The notes under the pieces: model-generated | Database searches by the model: none | What the model was told of the DNA's origin: nothing | What the model saw: the letters and a program-made list of their open reading frames with translations, nothing else | Program-made: the position numbers and the translations under genes | Assembly: GCA_946615525.1 (NCBI GenBank) | Contig: CAMOHW010000002.1 | Coordinates: 1 to 17,997 of the forward strand | Direction: 5' to 3' | Origin: an uncultured Clostridia bacterium | Lineage (GTDB): Bacteria; Bacillota; Clostridia; Oscillospirales; CAG-272 | DNA length: 17,997 nt | Shown here: positions 12,288-17,997 of the stretch, piece after piece | Position numbering within the stretch: position 1 is the stretch's first letter | Layout: each line of letters starts with the position of its first letter

Positions 12288-13427
12288 ATGAAATACATTA
12301 CAAACGGTCAGATCATCTTAAAAGACGGGATCGTCAAAGGCAAAGCGCTTGCCTATTCCGACACGATCGAAGGGCTGGTGGACGCGCAGTCGATCCCTGC
12401 GGGATCGGATGTCATTGACGCCGGCGGCAACTATGTTGCACCCGGATTGATCGACCTTCACATTCATGGATATCTCGGCAGAGATGTTTGCGACGCAGAC
12501 CCCGAAGGTCTGCGCATCATTGCCGGCGGGATCGTCCAAAACGGCGTTACGGGATTCTTACCCACCACCATGACGGTGGATAAAAAGGTGATTTGCGCCG
12601 CCCTGGATTCGGTACGTGCCGTGCAAAAGGAATCCAAAACCTGGAATGGTTCCACCATTCTCGGCGTTCATGCCGAAGGTCCGTTTATCAGCCCCAAAAA
12701 GAAAGGCGCGCAGGAGGAACGGTTCATTCTGAAACCCGACGCCAAATTCGTCATTGAGAACGCTGACGTCATCAAATACATCACGCTCGCGCCGGAAATG
12801 GACGAAGATTTTGCCGCCATTCGCGAGATCACCGCAAAAACCGACGTGGTGGTTTCCATGGGACATACCGACTCGGATTATGCGACTGCTTGCGCCTCCA
12901 TTGACGCGGGCGTGCGCTCAACAACGCACCTGTTCAACGCAATGTCTCCCTTGAATCACCGCAACCCCGGTGTGGTGGGAGCCGCTCTGACCCGTGATGT
13001 TTACGCCGAGCTGATTGTTGACACCTTTCATGTTGACAAGGCGCTGTTTCCTTTGGTCTTAAAGCTCAAAGGCGACCGCCTGGTCTTCATTACCGACTGC
13101 CTGCCCGCAGGCGGACTTCCCGAAGGCGAATATACGCTGGGCGGTCAAAAGGTCTTTTATTCCGGCAATTTGTGCAAACTGGAAGACGGCACCATCGCCG
13201 GCAGCGTCCTCAAACTCAACAAGGGCGTTTGGAATGTCTATCAAAACACCGACGCCCCGCTTTGGCAGTGCGTGCGTTGTGCTTCGCTCAACCCTGCGAC
13301 CTTGCTTGGCATCAGCAATAAAAAGGGCTCTCTGGAAGCAGGCAAGGACGCCGACATCATCATTGCCGACAGCGAATTCAATGTAGTAAAAACCATTATC
13401 GGAGGCACCGTTCGTTATGAAGCTTAA
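12288..13427 (+). CDS. nagA: N-acetylglucosamine-6-phosphate deacetylase
   Basis: Removes the acetyl group from GlcNAc-6-phosphate to give glucosamine-6-phosphate, in amino-sugar use and cell-wall recycling. The 379-residue protein belongs to the amidohydrolase superfamily. Metal and catalytic residues are in place: HIH (58-60) in APGLIDLHIHG, Glu130 in GVHAEGPF, His193 in SMGHTDSDY, His214 in TTHLFNAMSPLNHRNPG, and Asp270 in FITDCLPAGG. The start at 12288 is chosen since GGGAAAGGG lies eight bases upstream; the in-frame ATG at 12243 overlaps the -10 box. The end overlaps the ROK gene by 11 bases. No nagB is present in the window. Confidence 0.94.
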   Translation: MKYITNGQIILKDGIVKGKALAYSDTIEGLVDAQSIPAGSDVIDAGGNYVAPGLIDLHIHGYLGRDVCDADPEGLRIIAGGIVQNGVTGFLPTTMTVDKKVICAALDSVRAVQKESKTWNGSTILGVHAEGPFISPKKKGAQEERFILKPDAKFVIENADVIKYITLAPEMDEDFAAIREITAKTDVVVSMGHTDSDYATACASIDAGVRSTTHLFNAMSPLNHRNPGVVGAALTRDVYAELIVDTFHVDKALFPLVLKLKGDRLVFITDCLPAGGLPEGEYTLGGQKVFYSGNLCKLEDGTIAGSVLKLNKGVWNVYQNTDAPLWQCVRCASLNPATLLGISNKKGSLEAGKDADIIIADSEFNVVKTIIGGTVRYEA

Positions 13428-14805
13428 AGTATTGTCGGAACTCGACACCCAATTTGTTCCGCTGGCACTGGTGGTGCGCGAATTCCGGGAACAGACCAAA
13501 GAGGACGGTCAGGATCTTGTCATTGCCATTGAGCGCAACAAAGGATATGTTTCCGCCTACAAAACGCGCATCTACAAAGACGGCATTGGGAAAGACGAGA
13601 TCAATTTTCGGTTTGTGGAACGCATCGTCAAGGCGCTGTTGTGGATTCGCGGCGGCTACAAGATCATCATTGCCGGCAGCAAAATCGTAGGCGAAAAGAT
13701 CAAAGCCGCCTACCAAAAGGGTTCCCTGCGCGATTTTGACAACGGCTTTATGGCGCGTTGCTACGAGCATCCCTTTGAAGTGGTGCTGACCGACCTGGAA
13801 CACGCTCCGGCTACCTCCGAATGCGCCGCTCCCGTAGGGCGGCACCTGGATGGTTGCCGCATCGGCTTTGACGCCGGCGGAAGCGACCGAAAGGTCTCGG
13901 CGGTCATTGACGGCGAATCGGTCTATTCCGAGGAGGTTGTATGGTTCCCAAAAACCAACCCGGACCCCGACTACCATTACAACGGCATTTTGACCGCTAT
14001 GAGGACCGCTGCGAGCCATTTGCCGCGGGTAGACGCCATTGGCGTTTCCTCTGCCGGCGTATATGTGGATAACCGCATTATGATCGCCTCACTGTTCTTA
14101 AAGGTATCGGACGAAGATTTTGAAAAGCGCGTTAAGAATATGTATCTCGACGCGGCGAAAGCGTTGGGCACCGAACTGGGCAAGGACATTCCCATAGAGG
14201 TTGCAAACGACGGAGACGTCACCGCTCTGGCGGGAGCAATGGACCTGAACGACACCAACGTGCTTGGCGTTGCCATGGGAACTTCCGAGGCGGGCGGTTA
14301 TGTGGACGGCAACGGCAATATTACCGGCTGGCTCAATGAGCTTGCATTCGTTCCGGTGGACTTTTGCCCGAATGCCGCCGTTGACGAATGGTCGGGGGAC
14401 TACGGTTGCGGCGTGAAGTATTTTTCGCAGGACGGCGTCATCAAACTGGCTCCGCTTGCCGGCATTGAACTGGACGAAGCCCTTTCTCCTGCCGAAAAAT
14501 TGAAGGTCGTTCAAAAGCTGATGGAACAGGGCGACGAACGCGCCAAAAAAATATACGAAAACATTGGTGTTTATTTTGGCTACGGGATTGCGTTTTACAC
14601 CGAGTTTTTTGACATTAAGCACGTGCTCATTATGGGCCGCGTGACCAGCGGCGAAGGAGGAGTTTTGCTCTTGAACAAGGCGCAGGAAGTGCTGGATCGC
14701 GAGTTCCCCGAACTTGCAAAGCGCATCACACTCCATATTCCCGACGAATCCTCGCGCCGGGTAGGGCAATCGGTTGCCGCGGCAAGTCTGCCGGAGCTCG
14801 GTTGA
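13417..14805 (+). CDS. ROK-family sugar kinase-like protein with N-terminal extension
   Basis: A 462-residue protein. Residues ~147-440 have the ROK/actin-like ATPase fold: phosphate loop GFDAGGSDRKVSAV (150-163), catalytic-type VANDGDVTALAG (262-273) and GVAMGTSEAGGYVDGNGNITG (284-304). The usual ROK ExGH element is replaced (NELAFVPVD) and the CxCGxxGCxE zinc motif is missing. Residues 1-145 form an extra domain I do not recognise (alpha/beta, for example IIIAGSKIVGEKI), without an obvious helix-turn-helix. The start overlaps nagA by 11 bases with GGAGG ten bases before it. Linkage to nagA suggests an amino-sugar kinase (for example GlcNAc), which would supply the NagA substrate; a regulatory role is also possible. 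Confidence 0.75.
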   Translation: MKLKVLSELDTQFVPLALVVREFREQTKEDGQDLVIAIERNKGYVSAYKTRIYKDGIGKDEINFRFVERIVKALLWIRGGYKIIIAGSKIVGEKIKAAYQKGSLRDFDNGFMARCYEHPFEVVLTDLEHAPATSECAAPVGRHLDGCRIGFDAGGSDRKVSAVIDGESVYSEEVVWFPKTNPDPDYHYNGILTAMRTAASHLPRVDAIGVSSAGVYVDNRIMIASLFLKVSDEDFEKRVKNMYLDAAKALGTELGKDIPIEVANDGDVTALAGAMDLNDTNVLGVAMGTSEAGGYVDGNGNITGWLNELAFVPVDFCPNAAVDEWSGDYGCGVKYFSQDGVIKLAPLAGIELDEALSPAEKLKVVQKLMEQGDERAKKIYENIGVYFGYGIAFYTEFFDIKHVLIMGRVTSGEGGVLLLNKAQEVLDREFPELAKRITLHIPDESSRRVGQSVAAASLPELG

Positions 14806-14816
14806 TCTGCGCGGTC

Positions 14817-14858
14817 TTGACGAATTGGAAAAAGTGTGCTATTCTTTATGGTAGAATA
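14817..14858 (+). promoter_or_regulatory. promoter of the metal-related operon with an operator-like dyad
   Basis: -35 TTGACG (14817-14822), a 17-bp spacer, -10 TATTCT (14840-14845). The -10 is also the left arm of a perfect dyad TATTCT-N7-AGAATA (14840-14858) that would cover the start of transcription, a usual place for a repressor. Which repressor is not known; a metal sensor would fit the genes that follow. Confidence 0.55.
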
Positions 14859-14874
14859 ATAGAAAGGTGGTGTC

Positions 14875-15174
14875 ATGATGGCAAAACTGCGGCGCGTTTG
14901 CGCGGTTCTTCTTGCGGCTTTGGTTTTGTTTGCCGTTTTGACATCCTTCCTTGCAACCCTCGGCGAAGCTGATCACGACTGCACGGGTGAAGACTGCCCG
15001 ATTTGCGCCGCTGTTGCCGTTTGCTGGAAAGTGTTGGAACGTCTGGCAAAGCTGCTGATAATCACCCTGATATTCGCGGCATCGGTTTTGGCGGCTTTGT
15101 GCGTCGCGCCTGCATTTTGTCGGCTATTGCGCAAGGTAACACCCGTTTCTTTGAATGTAAAACTGTTGAATTAA
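14875..15174 (+). CDS. small membrane protein with HDC-x4-CPIC motif
   Basis: A 99-residue protein with two membrane segments (about 8-29 and 57-80). Between them is an extracytoplasmic loop with ADHDCTGEDCPIC (His34, Cys36, Cys41, Cys44), plus Cys50, a plausible metal-binding or redox site. The family is not named with certainty; I recall small clostridial proteins with the same motif near metal transport genes. Two adjacent ATGs exist: 14875 lies four bases and 14878 seven bases after AGGTGG, so 14878 may be the true start. It is first in the transcript from 14817 and is followed by a terminator before the ABC genes. An accessory role in metal handling is inferred. Confidence 0.65.
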   Translation: MMAKLRRVCAVLLAALVLFAVLTSFLATLGEADHDCTGEDCPICAAVAVCWKVLERLAKLLIITLIFAASVLAALCVAPAFCRLLRKVTPVSLNVKLLN

Positions 15175-15177
15175 ATC

Positions 15178-15242
15178 AAAAAGCAAGGGAGCAGTCTGCC
15201 CGCTTTGGCGGCAGACTTTTGCGCAATTCCCTTGCTTTTTTT
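15178..15242 (+). terminator. intra-operon terminator or attenuator
   Basis: An outer 13-bp stem (15178-15190 with 15228-15240) encloses an 8-bp stem AGTCTGCC/GGCAGACT, and the 3' arm runs into seven Ts (15236-15242). It lies between the small Cys/His gene and the ABC genes, with no obvious new promoter between, so it probably lowers or conditions expression of the ABC genes. Confidence 0.8.
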
Positions 15243-15279
15243 GATCTTCATCCAACAAAATACAGAAAGAGGAAAAACT

Positions 15280-15939
15280 ATGATCCGAATTGAACATCTC
15301 GTCAAGCGATTTGACGAAGATACCGATATTCAATACAAAGACCTTTCCTTTGAGGCCGGAAAAAGCTATGTCCTTTTGGGCGCCTCCGGCTGTGGAAAGT
15401 CCACTTTGCTCAATATGCTCGCCGGTGTGATTACGCCGAGCGAAGGGCACATCTACTTTGACGAGCAGGAAGTAAGCTCCCTGCCCCAAAAACAAAAGGA
15501 CAAAATTCGCATTGAGAAGATCGGTTATATCTTCCAGGACTTTAAGCTCATTGAGGAAATGAGTGTGGAAGACAACATCAATGTGTTAAAGCTGGAAGGT
15601 GTGAACACCGACCGGATGGACGAAGTTTTGGATGCTTTGGGCATTCTGGCAAAAAAGAAGAAAAAAGTAAACAAGCTCTCGGGGGGCGAGCGGCAACGGG
15701 TAGCCATTGCCCGCGCCTTTGTAAAAGCCCCGGACATTATTCTGGCAGACGAGCCGACCGGAAACCTCAACTACGAGATCGGTCGGGCAGTCGTAGAACA
15801 AATGCTGAACATTGCGCGCGGCAAAACATTGGTCGCCGTGACGCATGACGACCGTTTGGCACCGCTGTTTGACTGCGTGATCGACATGAACGAGATCGCC
15901 CTCTCCCATGCAAAAAGCGAGGTGAAGAGCCATGATTAA
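15280..15939 (+). CDS. ABC transporter ATP-binding protein (MacB/LolD type)
   Basis: A 219-residue ATPase that powers the neighbouring permease. Motifs: Walker [10 protein letters not shown] (36-44), Q-loop YIFQDFKL, signature LSGGERQR, Walker [11 protein letters not shown] and H-loop VTHD. The overall sequence is of the LolD/MacB/FtsE class, which works in mechanotransmission rather than as a classical importer. The start at 15280 follows AGAGG by seven bases; an in-frame ATG at 15205 lies within the terminator hairpin and is rejected. The stop overlaps the permease start by eight bases, so the two are co-translated. Confidence 0.93.
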   Translation: MIRIEHLVKRFDEDTDIQYKDLSFEAGKSYVLLGASGCGKSTLLNMLAGVITPSEGHIYFDEQEVSSLPQKQKDKIRIEKIGYIFQDFKLIEEMSVEDNINVLKLEGVNTDRMDEVLDALGILAKKKKKVNKLSGGERQRVAIARAFVKAPDIILADEPTGNLNYEIGRAVVEQMLNIARGKTLVAVTHDDRLAPLFDCVIDMNEIALSHAKSEVKSHD

Positions 15940-17116
15940 GTTCGCGCTGAAAAATATGCTGACCAAAAAGGTCAAGCTCATCCTGGTATTGCTCTCCATC
16001 GTCATTTCCGCAACGGTTGCCATTCTTGCCTACAATGTTGCGGGACAGGTCAACGAGGGACTGGTCAACACCACCTCTTCCTATGATATGATCGTCGGCC
16101 CTTCGGGGAGTGCGACCCAGTTGACTATGAACACCCTCTTTTTTACCGACAAACCGCTTGGAACCATCTCCTATGAATATGTGGAGCGGTTGCAAAGCGA
16201 CGACCGTGTAAGAATCGCCATTCCCTTTGCCATGGGAGATAGCTACAATTCGGCAAAAATTGTAGGCACCAAGCCGGCTTTTCTTACCGGAAAAGACCTG
16301 AAACAAGGCGCTTGCTTTGAGGGTGCCTTTGAGGCGGTCGTCGGCTCCTCGGTGGCGCAAAAATACAATTTGAAGATCGGGGACGAATTGATCACCTCCC
16401 ACGGGCTTTCGGAAAACGGCGAAAAGCACGAGGCAACTCCCCTGAAAGTAGTTGGCATTCTGGCACCGACAAAAACCGCCTATGATAACGTTGTGTTCAC
16501 CGACATTGAAACGGTTTGGGAGATCCACGAACACCACGAAGAACACGAAGAGGAGCATGAAGAAGAACACGAAGGGCACGCCGAGGAAGGAACCGTTTGC
16601 GCCATTTTGGTAAAAAGCAAAACGCTTGCCGCCTCGGAAACCATAAAAAAGGAACTTGCCGAGGACTCCAAGATCCTGACCGTTACCCCCGCGGAAGTGA
16701 TTCGAGAGGTGATCAGCAACGTGGACCTGAGCCGGAAGATCGTGTACGTCCTTTGCGTCATCATTCTGGTGATGAATATTTTTGTCATTTCCACCATCAC
16801 CATTTTGAATATGTATGACTCACAAAAGGACATTGCGCTGATGCGCCTGATCGGTATTGGGACCAATAAAATCAATCTTTTGTTCTTCCTGCAAAACGGG
16901 ATCGTCGGTTTGCTGGCAACCGTCATCTCCTTTGCCTTTTCGCGCCTCTGCCTGTTGTTCTTCGGCAATTATGCCGCAACCATGGGCATTGTATTTGATA
17001 CGGCAAGGGTGTATCCGCTGGAATGGGTGATCATGGCGGTGGTATTTGTCCTCAGCGTTCTGCCAACCTTCCTTTGCACTTTGCACATTGCCAAAAAAGA
17101 CATCATCAAAAATTGA
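15932..17116 (+). CDS. MacB/LolE-type ABC permease with His/Glu-rich extracellular loop
   Basis: A 394-residue type VII permease. TM1 at about 15-38, a large extracellular domain (about 40-270), then three TMs (about 272-298, 314-346, 358-384) in the FtsX pattern. Residues 51-72 (YDMIVGPSGSATQLTMNTLF) match the 'GAKGSPLQL' signature of LolE-like permeases that accompany DUF3299 proteins in Gram-negative bacteria. A striking insert at 199-216 (HEHHEEHEEEHEEEHEGH) has seven histidines and nine acids, a likely zinc- or other divalent-metal-binding loop. It overlaps the ATPase gene by eight bases and is followed after 11 bases by the lipoprotein gene. A metal-linked role, probably zinc, is inferred. 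Confidence 0.88.
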   Translation: MIKFALKNMLTKKVKLILVLLSIVISATVAILAYNVAGQVNEGLVNTTSSYDMIVGPSGSATQLTMNTLFFTDKPLGTISYEYVERLQSDDRVRIAIPFAMGDSYNSAKIVGTKPAFLTGKDLKQGACFEGAFEAVVGSSVAQKYNLKIGDELITSHGLSENGEKHEATPLKVVGILAPTKTAYDNVVFTDIETVWEIHEHHEEHEEEHEEEHEGHAEEGTVCAILVKSKTLAASETIKKELAEDSKILTVTPAEVIREVISNVDLSRKIVYVLCVIILVMNIFVISTITILNMYDSQKDIALMRLIGIGTNKINLLFFLQNGIVGLLATVISFAFSRLCLLFFGNYAATMGIVFDTARVYPLEWVIMAVVFVLSVLPTFLCTLHIAKKDIIKN

Positions 17117-17127
17117 GGATCCGATTT

Positions 17128-17997
17128 ATGAAAAAAGCACTTGTGTGCCTGCTTGCATTCCTGTTATTGACAGGCAGTTTAAGTTTTGCCTCCTGCAAAT
17201 CGCAATCCGGCGAAACGGTTCGGTTGACCTTTGCCGACGCGATCAATGTCAGCAGGATCCAGCAACTTTCGGGCAAAACGGTTGAAATTGTGGGCTATAT
17301 GGCAACGATTTCCCCTGTGAGCGGGAAGTATATGTATCTGATGAATCTTCCCTACCAGAGTTGCCCCTACTGCGTTCCCAACACTCAGCAACTTTCCAAC
17401 ACCATTGCGGTTTATGCCAAAGAAGGGAAAAAGTTTGACTTCTACGACGGCCCCATCAATGTGACCGGGACCTTGGAAACCGGCGATTTTGAAGATGAAT
17501 ACGGCTACACCTACACCTACCGGATCGCCAATGCCGTTTACAGCAAAGTGGACTCCAAAGAGGCCTCCGAAAAGCTTGCCCTTTGGGAAAAGATCTCCAA
17601 TGCGGAGATCGCCTCGGATGTGTATTCCATGTTCGATTATATCTACTTTGAATGCAACTGGCCAAGTTACACGGGAAAAGATAAAGACGGAAACTCCTTT
17701 TTCCTATACCCTGCGGATGTGGCTCATTTTGAGGAAAAGCAATTCGGAGCGCAAAATGCAAGCACCTTTTTCCCGGATCTGATCAGGCGCGCCGAGAAGA
17801 TCGGCGACAGCCGCATGGATGATTTGATCCAGATCATCCGAGAAAGCAAAGCGCTTGTGGATCGGGCGGTTGCCGAGCGGGAAGCCGGAAATTACACCTA
17901 TGATTCCGGCAAGGACAAATATACCCTGACCAACGGGAAAGCACTGGTGGAGGAGGCGCAGGAACTTTACAACCGCTACGCCGTTTGGCTGGAAAAC
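17128..17997 (+). CDS. CPYC lipoprotein, DUF3299-like (partial at window end)
   Basis: At least 290 residues; the 3' end is outside the window. A lipoprotein signal peptide with lipobox FASC places the lipidated Cys at 23. Residues 46-90 (QLSGKTVEIVGYMATISP ... YMYLMNLPYQSCPYCVPN) resemble the OB-like DUF3299 fold, whose Gram-negative members read GKxVxxxGYxxP ... FLLVPYxGACIHVPPP; here there is a CPYC pair (Cys79, Cys82) that could bind metal or be redox-active. After residue ~140 comes a second, largely helical part (for example FFPDLIRRAEKIGDSRMDDLIQIIRES). GAGG lies nine bases before the ATG. With the upstream ATPase and permease it forms one transcription unit. Confidence 0.8.
   Translation, partial: MKKALVCLLAFLLLTGSLSFASCKSQSGETVRLTFADAINVSRIQQLSGKTVEIVGYMATISPVSGKYMYLMNLPYQSCPYCVPNTQQLSNTIAVYAKEGKKFDFYDGPINVTGTLETGDFEDEYGYTYTYRIANAVYSKVDSKEASEKLALWEKISNAEIASDVYSMFDYIYFECNWPSYTGKDKDGNSFFLYPADVAHFEEKQFGAQNASTFFPDLIRRAEKIGDSRMDDLIQIIRESKALVDRAVAEREAGNYTYDSGKDKYTLTNGKALVEEAQELYNRYAVWLEN

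Overview
This window looks like chromosomal DNA of a low- to mid-GC Firmicute, most likely a Clostridia (Oscillospirales-like) gut bacterium. The signs are strong AAGGAGG-type ribosome binding sites, consensus sigma-A promoters with 17-bp spacers, intrinsic terminators, a Firmicute-type rRNA leader, and proteins typical of that group (DUF421/DUF4363 pair, XRE regulator with zinc ribbon, short SerA with ACT domain). The taxonomic assignment is inference; no rRNA gene is inside the window.

Layout. Positions 1-115 hold a strong promoter and boxA-bearing leader of an rRNA operon that reads leftwards off the window. A DUF421-DUF4363 membrane gene pair (228-1270, +) converges, across a bidirectional terminator, on a leftward four-gene operon (3448-1336): XRE regulator, YdeI/OmdA protein, small membrane protein and a compact formate/nitrite-type transporter. 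A four-helix membrane protein (3547-3984, -) has its own promoter. Next is the leftward serine operon serC-serA (6397-4136) with a consensus promoter and a terminator. Rightward pfkA (6774) and recG (7951) follow, each trailed by a copy of the same palindromic repeat. A tRNA-Gln(CUG) gene lies at 10255.

Region 10331-12240 is different in character: AT-rich, nearly gene-free and full of palindromes. It holds a second copy of the tRNA-Gln 3' end, a repeated element, a fragment resembling another tRNA 3' end on the opposite strand, a 15-bp inverted repeat, related hairpins, one orphan acidic protein gene (GTG start inside a hairpin), a possible degraded membrane gene and a promoter-terminator unit that looks like a ~100-nt small RNA. 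It resembles an eroded tRNA-associated insertion site; no integrase is visible.

The right part returns to chromosomal style. nagA overlaps a gene for an unusual ROK-family protein (amino-sugar catabolism). From 14817 a metal-related system begins: a small Cys/His membrane protein, an internal terminator, an ABC ATPase, a MacB/LolE-type permease with an extracellular His/Glu-rich loop, and a CPYC-containing lipoprotein cut by the window edge. The last three together recall the ZrgBCD (zinc-regulated, DUF3299-associated) system of Gram-negative bacteria. I regard this and the small RNA/repeat region as the most interesting parts.
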